A DNA stretch of 64,000 nucleotides from Planctomycetota bacterium (GTDB taxonomy: Bacteria; Planctomycetota; UBA1135; GCA-002686595): assembly GCA_014238415.1 (NCBI GenBank), contig JABABA010000006.1, positions 62,001-126,000 on the forward strand, given 5' to 3'. The notes beneath the pieces were generated by a model, which made no database searches, was not told where the DNA came from, and saw only the letters and a program-made list of their open reading frames with translations. A program made the translations under genes and the position numbers. Shown in pieces: positions 7,502 through 17,182 of the stretch; the first letter of the stretch is position 1; every line of letters begins with the position of its first letter.

Positions 7502-10500
7502 TCACCAGATGCGTTCTGCGCGTAGGGCGCAGGCTCCCATCTGATCTTCCACTACGCCGGTGATCAGCACCAGTGCGTTGAGATCGAGCAGGTGCCCGCC
7601 CTGTTGATAAACATCCGGGAAGATCAGCACCTCGCCCAGGCCGCTTTTGTCTTCTAGGGTCAAAAAGCGCATCACCTCGCCCTTGGAAGTGCGTGTGCGG
7701 CGCGTGGCCGCGGGCCAACCGCGCAGGGTGACGCGGGCCCCGACCTTGGTGCGCAACTGGACGCAGGTGCAGGGGTTGACCGGGCGAACTTTGTTTTGGT
7801 CGCTGTGAAAGGTGCCTTTGGCTTGGGCTGGGCGTCCGTGGTTCTTTGCGTTCAAACGATCTTCTCCGGGACAGGTAAACAACTGGCAGGGATGGGCATC
7901 AATGGTCAGTCCCAGCAGGCGAAACTCGTCTTTGCCGCGCTCTCGGAAGTCTGGTCCGGGCAGACCCGGCAGGACCACCGCATCCGGGGGAGGTGCGGGA
8001 AAAAGAGTGGCGCCCTGTCCCGGAGCCAGACCCTCGGCCACCACTCCCAGACCGCGCCCATCCCAACCGCTCATGGGGGCCTGACTGGCCAGGGCCGAGG
8101 GTTCGTTTGGGTTCTGTTGACAAGCGGCCAGGGTCCGGGGATCGAGATTCGCTTGCCTGGGAACTCGGGTGGGTTTGGTCAACAACAGATGTAGCCGCCA
8201 AAGCAACTCGGGCCGCGTACGATCAAAAGCATCGAAGGCGCCCACCTGAATCAGGGTTTCGGCCTCATCCTTGCGCACTTCGCAGCGCTCCAAAAAATCC
8301 GGCAGGGAGAGGAATGGGCCGCTGTCTTCCCTGGCCTCAAGGATTGAATCGAGGGCTTTATTGCTCAGGCCTCGGGCGCGTTCCAGCCCCACTCGCAGGG
8401 CCGCGTTGGTTGAACCGCAGCCTTTGGCCAATTCCAACTGAAAGCCGCGTCCGCTGCGGTTCACATCCGGTCCCAGGATGCGCACTCCCATTCGGCGCGC
8501 CTCTTCCACGTATACGCGTGAAGGGTAGTAGCCGGTTTCGCTCAACAGAAAGGCTGTCAGAAAAGCCGCCGGATGATGAGCTTTGAGCCAGGCAGCTCGA
8601 TAAGCGATGCGCCCATAGGTCACCGCGTGAGCTTTGCAGAAAGCAAAGGCGGCAAAGCCCTCGATGCGTTTCCAAAGGTCTAGCGCATCGTCACGGCCGA
8701 CTTTGTTTTGTAGGGCACCTTCCATGAATCGCTGCTGCAAGGGAGACAGTTCTTCGATCTGTCGCTTTTGCAGGGCCCGACGCAACTGGTCCGCTTCCGC
8801 CAGAGACATGCCTGCCACTCGTGCGGCCACTTGCATTACATCTTCTTGGTAAAGCATCACCCCGTGGGTTTCGAGCAAGAGATCTTTGACGCTAGGGTGC
8901 GGCGGAACGGGTTCTTCCAACCCTCGAAAACGGCGCACATAGGCGTCCTTCATGCCGCATTGGGAGGGTCCCGGTCGAATCAGGGCGATGGCCTGGATCA
9001 CATCGTCCATGGTGTGGGCACCGGTTTGTTGCAGCAGGTGGCGCATACCCGGGGACTCGATCTGGAAGCAGCCAATGGTTTCCCCTCGCACCAAGAGGCG
9101 TTCGGTGTCCGGGTCATCTTCGGGGATTGTCTTCAGATCGATCGTGATGCCTTGCTGTTCCAAGAATCCAAGGCAATCGTCCAGAGTCGTCAAGGCGCGG
9201 TTGCCCAGTAGATCCATTTTGACGAGCCCCAGGGCTTCGACTCCATCCTTGTCCAATTGGGTCACGAGCGGCCCCTTGCTGGATGGCTGGCAAGGAACCG
9301 TGGCGCTGATGGATCCAGGTGCTACCACCACGCCGCCCGGGTGCAGGCCGAAGTGCCGCGGGGTGTCGAGCAATTTTGCGGCAGCCATAAGAGTCTTTTG
9401 AAAGCGTACATCATCAAAGGGAAAGTCTCTTGCCTCGGGCATGCGCGTAAAAGAGCGGGCAATGGAGTTGCTTGCTAGGGGAGTGTCGCGCAACGCCTTG
9501 GGAGTCTCCGCGCCTTCTGTTTCGTCTGTACTGCTGCCCAAAAAATGTGGTAGTCGTGCGCTCCAAGGATTGATCTCCGCCGGGGGGATCCCATGTGCCA
9601 GGGCTACTTCACGAAAGGCACTGCGCAACCCAAAACAGTTGAGGGTCGAGATCATTCCCGTGCGCTTGGTGCCAAAAAGCTTGAACACATGCTCCAGAAC
9701 CTCGTCCCTGCGCCGCCAACAAAAATCCAGATCGATGTCTGGCCGATCACTCCGCATGGGATTCAAAAACCGTTCAAAGGGCAGGGAGTAGCGCAGGGGA
9801 TCCGCATCGGTCAGACCCAGGCAATAGGCCACCAAGCTGTCCGCCGCCGACCCACGCCCCACGCAGGGAATGTTTTTTTCTCGGGCAAACCTCGCAATCA
9901 AATCCACCAGCAAAAAGTAGGGCGCAAACCCGAGTTGCCCTATGGTGGAGAGTTCCTGTTCCAGTCGCTGCAAAACCTCAGGGCGCAGAGGTCGATACCG
10001 GCGCTGGGCCCCGGCCAGGGTCAGGGTGGAAAGGTGCGAATAGGGGGTTTCTTCGCCCTCCAACTCGACTTCTGGAAACAGAACTCCGCCCAGAGCAGGT
10101 ACAAACCGGCATTGGCTGGCAATCAGCAAGCTGCGCTGCACTACTACCGGTTGCTGGGTCCAGTCTTCGTCCAATCCGGGAAACGCCCGCCGGATCGCAT
10201 TCTGCGCTGCTTGATCCAGTGGCCAGGCCCCAGGCACATCGGGAATGTCCCGTGCCAACTCGCCCAGCTCTTCACTCGTGCAAAGGTGCGCTGGCTGCGC
10301 CGCTAGCCAGGTCGGTTCCAGGTTGCTTATCAGTGCGTTGTGTTTGATCGCCACCCGTAGTTGATGATCGTTTTTTTCGTCAGCCAAAAGGTGCCAGGCA
10401 TCCGGCACCATCACCAAAGCCGTGCCCGTGGCCCGAGCTGCATCGAGCATGGTCAGGGCCGAGACCGGCTGCGCCGGGGGCGGGGTCTTGGGTTCGTCCA

Positions 10501-11101
10501 GGGTTTCACTTGCAGTCAGTTCATCTTCTTGCTTTCTGGCCTTGATTGGATTTCTGTGCGTGTTGCGCGATTTCTGCTTCTGGGCACGGGGATCCCGCAG
10601 GCCCCGCACACCCCCCGCAGCTGGCGAAAGCAAAGCCAAGAGCCGCCGCGTTTCCACCCGCCCAGAAAGCTTGAGCAACAGCCGCGGATGATCCGCCAGC
10701 AACAGCAGCCCTTCTTGATGTTCCACCAACGCCGTTGCCAGATCAAAGTTTTCTGGCGTCGCAGGCTGGGGCTCGTCCGAATCCTCCGGGTCATACCCGA
10801 GGCGTCTGAGGCTGATCAAACGGCATAGATTTCGATACCCCGCTTCCGTTTCCACCAACGCAACCACTCGGCCGGGCCGTCCCGCACTGTCGCTCAACTC
10901 GGCACCAACAATCGGCTGGACGACCGCCACTTCTTGCTCTTGAGCCGCCTCCAGGAACTCCACCATTCCCGCCAGGGAATCCACATCGGTCAAGGCCAGT
11001 GCCGGCAGTCCCAGGGCCCTGGCCTTCGCCAGCCAGGCCCTGGGACTGCCGACGCCGGTGAGCAGGGAATGGTGGCCGTGGCAGCGAAGGGGGGAGTGCA
11101 T
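7502..11101 (-). CDS. DNA polymerase III alpha subunit, error-prone DnaE2/ImuC-like
   Basis: A 1199-residue C-family polymerase. An N-terminal PHP domain starts at CHGHHSLLTG (residues 7-16). The palm has GRGSAADS (415-422) and the catalytic aspartates in PDIDLDF (D455, D457). The helix-hairpin-helix region and a C-terminal OB fold (LEDKSGLGEVLIFPDVY) follow. A Lys/Glu/Pro-rich insert occupies about residues 170-215. The PHP motif usually written TDHxx reads TDVDSLAG, so one metal-binding histidine is gone and proofreading by PHP is doubtful. The overall pattern fits the translesion DnaE2/ImuC branch better than the replicative enzyme, but a tree is needed. A Y-family polymerase lies about 10 kb away; no imuA or lexA is in the window. 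Confidence 0.85.
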   Translation of the reverse strand: MHSPLRCHGHHSLLTGVGSPRAWLAKARALGLPALALTDVDSLAGMVEFLEAAQEQEVAVVQPIVGAELSDSAGRPGRVVALVETEAGYRNLCRLISLRRLGYDPEDSDEPQPATPENFDLATALVEHQEGLLLLADHPRLLLKLSGRVETRRLLALLSPAAGGVRGLRDPRAQKQKSRNTHRNPIKARKQEDELTASETLDEPKTPPPAQPVSALTMLDAARATGTALVMVPDAWHLLADEKNDHQLRVAIKHNALISNLEPTWLAAQPAHLCTSEELGELARDIPDVPGAWPLDQAAQNAIRRAFPGLDEDWTQQPVVVQRSLLIASQCRFVPALGGVLFPEVELEGEETPYSHLSTLTLAGAQRRYRPLRPEVLQRLEQELSTIGQLGFAPYFLLVDLIARFAREKNIPCVGRGSAADSLVAYCLGLTDADPLRYSLPFERFLNPMRSDRPDIDLDFCWRRRDEVLEHVFKLFGTKRTGMISTLNCFGLRSAFREVALAHGIPPAEINPWSARLPHFLGSSTDETEGAETPKALRDTPLASNSIARSFTRMPEARDFPFDDVRFQKTLMAAAKLLDTPRHFGLHPGGVVVAPGSISATVPCQPSSKGPLVTQLDKDGVEALGLVKMDLLGNRALTTLDDCLGFLEQQGITIDLKTIPEDDPDTERLLVRGETIGCFQIESPGMRHLLQQTGAHTMDDVIQAIALIRPGPSQCGMKDAYVRRFRGLEEPVPPHPSVKDLLLETHGVMLYQEDVMQVAARVAGMSLAEADQLRRALQKRQIEELSPLQQRFMEGALQNKVGRDDALDLWKRIEGFAAFAFCKAHAVTYGRIAYRAAWLKAHHPAAFLTAFLLSETGYYPSRVYVEEARRMGVRILGPDVNRSGRGFQLELAKGCGSTNAALRVGLERARGLSNKALDSILEAREDSGPFLSLPDFLERCEVRKDEAETLIQVGAFDAFDRTRPELLWRLHLLLTKPTRVPRQANLDPRTLAACQQNPNEPSALASQAPMSGWDGRGLGVVAEGLAPGQGATLFPAPPPDAVVLPGLPGPDFRERGKDEFRLLGLTIDAHPCQLFTCPGEDRLNAKNHGRPAQAKGTFHSDQNKVRPVNPCTCVQLRTKVGARVTLRGWPAATRRTRTSKGEVMRFLTLEDKSGLGEVLIFPDVYQQGGHLLDLNALVLITGVVEDQMGACALRAERIW

Positions 11102-11303
11102 GGGGCAGGAAACCTAACAAAACACGAACCAATGTGGGCTGTTGGTCTTCCGGTACGGAGGTGTTTTTGCCCCGATCGAGGGTCGGCACATCCTGACTCC
11201 AAGGTCCCGTGGCGGCTCAAAAGGGCTTTGATCCAAGCTGTGTGAGCGACCAGTCCAGACTAGACTCGTGCTCCTCTTCACCACCTTATGTGGGGGCCTC
11301 ATT

Positions 11304-12881
11304 TTGCGCACACCGCCCGCCTGTTTGATCACCGTTGCCCTGCTCGTCCCTATGGCCGCCGGTCAGGATGACGCGCCAAGACCCAATGTGGTGCTGATCC
11401 TTGCCGATGACCTGGGCTATGGGGATGTCGGTTGCTACAACCCTGAAACCAAGGTTCCGACGCCCAACATCGATCGCCTGGCGGGAGAGGGGATGCTGTT
11501 CAGTGATGCGCACAGCCCTTCGACGGTCTGCACGCCTACGCGCTACAGCATCCTGACCGGACGCATGGCTTTTCGGACGGGGATGCGCGGCGTGTTCACG
11601 GGTGCCGGAGGCCCCTGCATGATCGAGGAGACGCGTCCGACGATTGGCACCATGTTGCAGGGCAAGGGCTACACGACCGCCCTTTTTGGCAAGTGGCACG
11701 TGGGCATGACCTTCTTCGACAAGGAGGGCAAAGCCATCCTCAAGAACGGGCTTGAGGCGGTTCAGCGCATCGACTACTCGCGTCCGATCCCCGATGCACC
11801 GATTCACCGCGGCTTTGACCAGTTCTTCGGCACCGTCTGTTGTCCTACGACTGACTGGCTCTACGCCTTTGTCGATGGAGATCGTATTCCTGTTCCGCCC
11901 ACAGGGATCATTGACCGTGAACCCTTGCCCAATCACCCCTATTCCCGGGACAACCGCCCCGGCATGATCGCTCCGGGTTACGACCTGGAGGAGGTCGACC
12001 TTGTGTTTCTTGAGAAGAGTCTCGCGTTCCTTGAGAGTCACAGCAGCAAGTCACCCGACAAGCCTTTCTTTCTCTTTCATTCAACTCAGGCTGTGCACTT
12101 GCCCTCCTTTGCTGCCAATGCCTTCAAAGGCAAGACCCAGGCCGGCCCGCACGGGGACTTCATCTTTGAGCTGGATCATGTCGTCGGCGAACTGATGAGA
12201 GCGCTACACAAACACGGTCTGGCCGACAATACGCTCGTGATTTTCACCAGCGACAACGGCCCTGAGGTGCCGACCGTTATCTCTATGCGCAACGACCATG
12301 GGCACGATGGAGCGCGCCCCTGGCGCGGCGTCAAGCGAGACAACTGGGAAGGCGGACACCGGGTGCCTTTCATCGCGCGCTGGCCAGGAAAGGTCTCCCC
12401 GGGGTCGCGCTCGGAGCAGACCATCTGCCTGACAGATCTGATGGCGACCTTGGCCACCCTTGCTGGGGCCGAGCTTTCCAACGACGCCGCTGAGGACAGC
12501 TACGACTTCCTTTCCGCTCTCTTGCAAACCGATGGAGGTAATGCCCTGCGCAAGTACACCCTGCACCAGACCATCAGTCTGGCGTTGGCCATTCGTCGCG
12601 GACCCTGGAAGTACCTCGACCACAAGGGATCAGGCGGAAACGATTATTCCCGTGGGGGTCGCTGGGGAATGAAACCCTATGCATTGACCGAAAAGGCCCC
12701 CGGGGCGCCCGGTCAGCTCTACCGCCTGGACAAGGATCCGGGCGAGACGACAAATCTCTACTTCGAGCATCCTGCAATCGTGAAGGACCTCAAAGCCAAG
12801 CTCGAAGAGTTCAAGGCCAGCGGTCGTAGTGCACCGATGCGCCAGACAACGGGATCTTCGACTCCGGCGAGCGGTAAATGA
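11304..12881 (+). CDS. secreted arylsulfatase (formylglycine type)
   Basis: A sulfatase of the alkaline phosphatase superfamily that hydrolyses sulfate esters after export. Metal ligands are in NVVLILADDLGYGD. The formylglycine site is CTPTR (Cys76 from this start), and FGKWH and FTSDNGPE are also conserved. I chose the TTG at 11304: it gives a clean signal peptide (MRTPPACLITVALLVPMAAG) and has GGGGG about 7 nt upstream. The GTG at 11268 adds 12 residues but is only 1 nt from a -10-like TAGACT (11261-11266). Activation needs a formylglycine-generating enzyme not found here. Substrate is unknown; marine sulfated polysaccharides are the usual guess for this phylum. Confidence 0.9.
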   Translation: MRTPPACLITVALLVPMAAGQDDAPRPNVVLILADDLGYGDVGCYNPETKVPTPNIDRLAGEGMLFSDAHSPSTVCTPTRYSILTGRMAFRTGMRGVFTGAGGPCMIEETRPTIGTMLQGKGYTTALFGKWHVGMTFFDKEGKAILKNGLEAVQRIDYSRPIPDAPIHRGFDQFFGTVCCPTTDWLYAFVDGDRIPVPPTGIIDREPLPNHPYSRDNRPGMIAPGYDLEEVDLVFLEKSLAFLESHSSKSPDKPFFLFHSTQAVHLPSFAANAFKGKTQAGPHGDFIFELDHVVGELMRALHKHGLADNTLVIFTSDNGPEVPTVISMRNDHGHDGARPWRGVKRDNWEGGHRVPFIARWPGKVSPGSRSEQTICLTDLMATLATLAGAELSNDAAEDSYDFLSALLQTDGGNALRKYTLHQTISLALAIRRGPWKYLDHKGSGGNDYSRGGRWGMKPYALTEKAPGAPGQLYRLDKDPGETTNLYFEHPAIVKDLKAKLEEFKASGRSAPMRQTTGSSTPASGK

Positions 12882-12941
12882 TGGCCGAGGCAACGCAGGG
12901 GGACATCCATTGGGAGGGGCTGCCCAAAGGGGCCGGTACCC

Positions 12942-14321
12942 CTATTGTCCCGCCAAGGGGTCTCCGTGGGACTCCATGACCCTCTGCAATTGTTCACGTA
13001 TCTTGGTCAGATTCGCAGCGAAAGCGGGCTCCTCCGCGAGGTTGGTCTGTTCCCAGGGGTCCCGGGCCAGGTTGAACAACTCTTCTGGCGGCCGGTGTTG
13101 CAGGTCATGAACCCGTTGGGCGAGGACCTTATCAGTTTGGGCGTGGACCTTGATCGCGTCCCAGGAAACGGAGTCCAGCATGACGGTGTTTCGGAATACG
13201 GCGTCCGGGCGGTAGTTGCGGATGTACTTCCAGTCTCCTACTCGAAGGGATCGGCAAGGTACATCGGGTTTATGTCGGTGGCTCGTCTGCGTCGCGAACA
13301 TTTCCTTGTGGTGTTCAGCGGTGTGTCCGAGCAGGACTTCAACCAGTGAAAGGCCGTCCATCCGATCACTTCTTGTGGGTGGCATGGTCTCGCCCGCCAA
13401 CTCCAGGAAGGTGGGCAGGAGGTCCGCTAGACTCGTCAAGGCAGGGGTCGTGCTGCCTGCAGGGATCTTTCCTGGCCAGCGGGCGATGAGGGGGACCCGA
13501 ATTCCCGCTTCGTAGAGAGTGGTCTTGGCGAAGGGAAAGTCGGCACCGTGATCCGTGGTGTGCATCACCAGCAGATCCTCCTTCGGCACCTTGGAGTCCA
13601 GTACATCGAGCATCAGTCCCACGGTCACATCCAACCGTCTCAGGGCATCATGAAAGCGCGCGAGCTCTTGCCGCACACCGGGGAGGTCAGGCAGGAAGCC
13701 CGGCACTTGTGCCTCAGCTGGGTCGTGGGGATCTTCAGGTCCATCAAACTTTCCCGTGGGGGCGCCATCGAGGGGAAAGTTGCGGTGGGCATCGCGCAGA
13801 TTCACTATCAGGCAGAATGGGCGTGGGTCTTCCACGGACAGGAACGCCTCAAGTTGCTCTGCATACCAGTCCACCGAGCGCGCGCTCGATTGTTTGGGGA
13901 GGTTGCGCGCAAAGAAGTCGAAGTGGAAGCGAGCCAGGGGTTTGCCGCCCAGCTTGCCGATCAACCCTGTGCGATAGCCCGCCGGACCCAGGAGATCTCC
14001 CCAGATGGGTATCCCACTGTCTATGGGTTCAAAACCATTGCAGCCGTTGTGTGCTGGGTAGAGCCCCGTGTACAGGGCAGCCCGCGAGGGAGTGCAGATT
14101 GCGCTGACTGCGTAGGCCGCATCGAAGCGCATGCCTTCGCTGGCCAGGCGATCCAGACGCGGGGTGGTCACACTGGTGTTCCCGTAGGCGCCTAGGAAAA
14201 GTCCTTGGTCGTCGCCTACAAAGAGCACGATGTTCGGCGTGGCTTGATCCGCAGGGGATTCACGGTTGCAGGCCGCGCAGACCAGTAGCAGGCCCAGGCT
14301 GAGGAGGTTTCTTGCGCTCAC
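12942..14321 (-). CDS. lipoprotein sulfatase (heparan N-sulfatase-like)
   Basis: A 459-residue sulfatase with a lipoprotein signal peptide (lipobox ending in Cys18, CAACN), so it is probably tethered in the periplasm or at the outer membrane. Metal-binding NIVLFVGDDQG starts near residue 30. The formylglycine site is CTPSR (Cys76) in AICTPSRAALYTG. The HTTDHGADFPFAK segment is the second metal site. Domain pattern and length match N-sulfoglucosamine sulfohydrolase-like proteins of Planctomycetota and Bacteroidota. It converges with the sulfatase at 11304-12881, 60 bp apart. Substrate specificity cannot be read from sequence. Confidence 0.9.
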   Translation of the reverse strand: MSARNLLSLGLLLVCAACNRESPADQATPNIVLFVGDDQGLFLGAYGNTSVTTPRLDRLASEGMRFDAAYAVSAICTPSRAALYTGLYPAHNGCNGFEPIDSGIPIWGDLLGPAGYRTGLIGKLGGKPLARFHFDFFARNLPKQSSARSVDWYAEQLEAFLSVEDPRPFCLIVNLRDAHRNFPLDGAPTGKFDGPEDPHDPAEAQVPGFLPDLPGVRQELARFHDALRRLDVTVGLMLDVLDSKVPKEDLLVMHTTDHGADFPFAKTTLYEAGIRVPLIARWPGKIPAGSTTPALTSLADLLPTFLELAGETMPPTRSDRMDGLSLVEVLLGHTAEHHKEMFATQTSHRHKPDVPCRSLRVGDWKYIRNYRPDAVFRNTVMLDSVSWDAIKVHAQTDKVLAQRVHDLQHRPPEELFNLARDPWEQTNLAEEPAFAANLTKIREQLQRVMESHGDPLAGQ

Positions 14322-14416
14322 TGGAGCACCCTATCAAAAGCAGGCAAGGGAGTTCGCGGGATTCCAGATCACTGCAGCTTGCGAAAAGCGCCGCGCTCGC
14401 ATCAATGCGCCTCGGC

Positions 14417-14734
14417 TCAAGCGCGAGCTTTCCTTAACCGCCACGCTCGTAAGTAGGACAGTCCCACACCCCAGATCACGCTATTCAAGAAGTACAGGGT
14501 CCACTCAAGAGCATCTGGCATCTTGGCACCAAGTCCGAGAGTGATCCATACAATCACCATGGGGGCAGAGAGGATCTGAAAAAGAACATCAGCAATCCTG
14601 CCAACTAAGGAGGGGCTCCAATTTGGATCCTCCATTCCTGGCAGGCCCTCGATGGCAAAGAGCAAGGCAATCGAGGTGACGATCAGGTGAAGGATGGTGA
14701 AGCCCAGAACCTGGAGGAGTGTGATCTTTGGCAT
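14417..14734 (-). CDS. small integral membrane protein, unknown function
   Basis: A 105-residue protein with three probable membrane helices (about residues 8-27, 48-68 and 78-95) and a basic C-terminus (RAWRLRKARA), consistent with a cytoplasmic end. No family is recognised. It lies on the same strand between the TPR lipoprotein and the sulfatase, with gaps of 56 and 95 bp. The hydrophobic, well-organised composition makes a chance reading frame unlikely. Confidence 0.55.
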   Translation of the reverse strand: MPKITLLQVLGFTILHLIVTSIALLFAIEGLPGMEDPNWSPSLVGRIADVLFQILSAPMVIVWITLGLGAKMPDALEWTLYFLNSVIWGVGLSYLRAWRLRKARA

Positions 14735-14790
14735 GGGTGTGACAGCACTGCCTGAGTCTGGACACAGGCGTTGGAGCAGGCCCTGTCAAT

Positions 14791-16494
14791 TCATTGCTGG
14801 TTCAATGGTACTCCGCAATAACAGCTGGCAGGCGGTTCGATGTCAGCGCGTGTCCAGGCGTTGTGCAGCCTTGGCTCGAGCGCTGTGGCCTGATCCAGTT
14901 TGCCAAGCTTGGTGAGAGCCTGGTGCAGGCCCAGAAGGCTCCAGGCGTTCTCCTTGTGCTTGGATAGATCTTCTTCATAACTCGCCTCCGCTCCCAGAGC
15001 ATCACCGCTCGCAAGCTGGATTGCTCCGAGTGCGTGGCGGATCGGAATCATCCAGGGGGGTGGCTCTGTATAGACGAGTTGTTGCTCGATCGAGCAGGTA
15101 TCGTGCAAGATCGCGATCGCCTTGGCAGCATCTCCTTCGCGCCAGCAGATCTCAGCTTCTGCGACCATGCGTGCCAGGCCCAATACCGTGTGGCTGGGGT
15201 TGAACGCGATAGTCCAATCTTCAGGGGTCTCGGCTATTGCGGTATCGAGCTGAACAAGTTCTTGGCGTGCTGCATCTGTGCGGCCGAGGTTTGCCAGGGC
15301 AATCGTACGTGCGTAGTGCCGAATGCTGCGGCTTGCCTTGCGGAACTCCGCATACTCGGGAAAAGCCAGGATCTCCTCCCACATTCCGAAGCGAACAAAG
15401 ACATGTAGCCGGAGCGCGTTCAGTCCGTCTATGAAGGGAGCAAACTTCTCGATGACCGCATCGGGGCTCAATTCCTCCAGCTGATCTGCATAGCTCAACG
15501 CCAGCTCCCTGCGACCCTCCATCATTGCACCAAACGATGTGAACATGATGTTGTGGGCGAAGTAATGCAGATAGAAGGTCGGCTTCTTGTATTGGTCAAA
15601 ATAGGCGCGGTCCAATTCCACGGCGCGTTCATTGACTTGGATTGCGTCCTCGTAGCGGCCCACATTGATATAGATGTGCGAGGGCATGTGTACGAGATGT
15701 CCGGACCCGGGCATGAGTTCACCGAGCCGATCAGCTGAGGGGATTCCACGCGCAGGATCCCCTGAGGACTCAACCATGTGGATGTACAGGTGGTTGGCGA
15801 GGGGATGGTTCTGGTCGAGTTCCATGCAGCGTTCCAACAACGCAACGATCTCTTCCGCTCGCTCGAGTGGCTCGAAGTCAAGTGTCCAGTAGGCCCACGG
15901 CTGCAACAACATCAGAGACTCGGCATAGAGTGCCCCGACATCCGGATTCGAAGGCGCGGTCTTCCAGGTCTCTTCCATTGCTGTGCTGTAAGCCAGGTCC
16001 AGATGGGAGCGCTCAGTTGGTCCTGGAGCGGGAACCACGGCTCGGGTCGCGGCAGCAGCAATCAGGCGCTGCTCCAGGGGCGTTGAGAGATGGGCGATTC
16101 GTTCGGCTTCCCTTGAAGCAACCAGGGCCCAGACAGCCTCGTGTTCTGGAACTCCCTGGTTGTTGATGTCCACCGCAAAGGTATGGGAGATGCCCCACCA
16201 CGCCATGGGGCATGTGGGAGAGGCCAGGGCAGCTCGCGCAAAGCAAGCAGCCGCTTGATCCTGATTGAACCCATGGATGTATCGGATACCCTGATCAAAC
16301 CATGCTTGCGCCGCGGGTGATGCGCCGCTCACCGGCCATGCGTAGGCCCCGATTGGTGGAACATCGAGGGCCCCCTCCGCCAGGAGCGCCGCAACTTCCA
16401 AAGCATCCGGGAAGGCAGCTTCGTGCTCTCCGATGCCTGCACATGAGGCGATCAGGCACAGTGAGATTGCGGCGGGGAGAGCAGGTCGGGTCAT
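14791..16494 (-). CDS. TPR-repeat lipoprotein, unknown function
   Basis: A 567-residue protein with a short signal peptide ending in a lipobox-like IASC (Cys18) and then tetratricopeptide-like helical repeats: AWFDQGIRYIHGFNQDQAA, YEDAIQVNERAVELD and others up to LGLHQALTKLGKLDQA. The centre holds HLVHMPSHIYINVGRYEDA, a motif I associate with a conserved but uncharacterised bacterial TPR family. The C-terminus ends in CYCG. TPRs mediate protein contacts; no enzymatic site is evident. Envelope location is inferred from the signal peptide. Confidence 0.8.
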   Translation of the reverse strand: MTRPALPAAISLCLIASCAGIGEHEAAFPDALEVAALLAEGALDVPPIGAYAWPVSGASPAAQAWFDQGIRYIHGFNQDQAAACFARAALASPTCPMAWWGISHTFAVDINNQGVPEHEAVWALVASREAERIAHLSTPLEQRLIAAAATRAVVPAPGPTERSHLDLAYSTAMEETWKTAPSNPDVGALYAESLMLLQPWAYWTLDFEPLERAEEIVALLERCMELDQNHPLANHLYIHMVESSGDPARGIPSADRLGELMPGSGHLVHMPSHIYINVGRYEDAIQVNERAVELDRAYFDQYKKPTFYLHYFAHNIMFTSFGAMMEGRRELALSYADQLEELSPDAVIEKFAPFIDGLNALRLHVFVRFGMWEEILAFPEYAEFRKASRSIRHYARTIALANLGRTDAARQELVQLDTAIAETPEDWTIAFNPSHTVLGLARMVAEAEICWREGDAAKAIAILHDTCSIEQQLVYTEPPPWMIPIRHALGAIQLASGDALGAEASYEEDLSKHKENAWSLLGLHQALTKLGKLDQATALEPRLHNAWTRADIEPPASCYCGVPLNQQ

Positions 16495-16732
16495 GGGAGG
16501 GTTGAGTCAATGAGATGGTCAGGCCATGTGGCAAGGAAGGGCAGAAACGGCCATCGAGGTCGGGCAGTCGAAAGAACGAGGGCCGTTCTCGAAAGGGCGA
16601 ATCTAGCTGTGCGCTGCCCCCCTGGGTATTGAATTCCGGCAATGCTCCCCTTCAGGGGGCCATCTGAGAAGGGGGCTCCGGCTGGTTCATCCTCTGGCGG
16701 ATTACCAGCCCTGTGCACGCTAGCGGAGGCAG

Positions 16733-16738
16733 TATCTT
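16733..16738 (+). promoter_or_regulatory. -10-like TATCTT placed for a leaderless transcript
   Basis: TATCTT ends 6 nt before the ATG at 16745. At normal -10 to start spacing the transcript would begin at or next to the start codon. Confidence 0.35.
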
Positions 16739-16744
16739 GGACCC

Positions 16745-17137
16745 ATGCCTTCAAGCCAAATCCCCGCTCCCGGTGCCATTGAATGGTGCGACCTGACCGT
16801 GCCCGAAGCCTCTGAATTGCGCCCGTTCTATGAGGCCGTTGTTGGCTGGGAGGTCACCGAGCATCCCATGGGAGAGTACAGCGACTACTGTCTGGCGCGT
16901 CCTGGCGAAGAGAATCCGGTGGCAGGGCTCTGCCACGCCCGCGGTTCCAATCAGAAACTGCCAGCCCAGTGGCTGATCTATGTGCGCGTGACGGATGTGG
17001 AGTCCAGCGCGGTCCGCTGCTGCGAGCTCGGAGGAGAGGTCCTGGACGGGCCACGGCCCATGGGAGGGGATCTCTTCTGTGCCATTCGTGATCCCCAGGG
17101 GGCGGTCCTGGGACTTGTTTCCAGGCTGAAGAAATGA
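16745..17137 (+). CDS. VOC superfamily (glyoxalase/bleomycin-resistance-like) protein
   Basis: A 130-residue single-unit VOC protein: IEWCDLTVPEASELRPFYEAVVGWEV is the first beta-alpha-beta-beta-beta half and VRVTDVESSAVRCCELGGEVLDGP with FCAIRDPQGAVLGLV the second. VOC proteins bind metals or small ligands and cover lyases, dioxygenases and resistance proteins; substrate cannot be assigned. It stands 45 bp before the arylsulfotransferase on the same strand, with its own -10-like element. Confidence 0.85.
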   Translation: MPSSQIPAPGAIEWCDLTVPEASELRPFYEAVVGWEVTEHPMGEYSDYCLARPGEENPVAGLCHARGSNQKLPAQWLIYVRVTDVESSAVRCCELGGEVLDGPRPMGGDLFCAIRDPQGAVLGLVSRLKK

Positions 17138-17169
17138 TGTGCCTTCGGACCCTCGCATGCAGCCCGGTG

Positions 17170-17175
17170 TAGGCT
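17170..17175 (+). promoter_or_regulatory. -10-like TAGGCT before the arylsulfotransferase
   Basis: TAGGCT ends 7 nt before the ATG at 17183, again leaving room for little or no 5' leader. Confidence 0.3.
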
Positions 17176-17182
17176 GGACACC

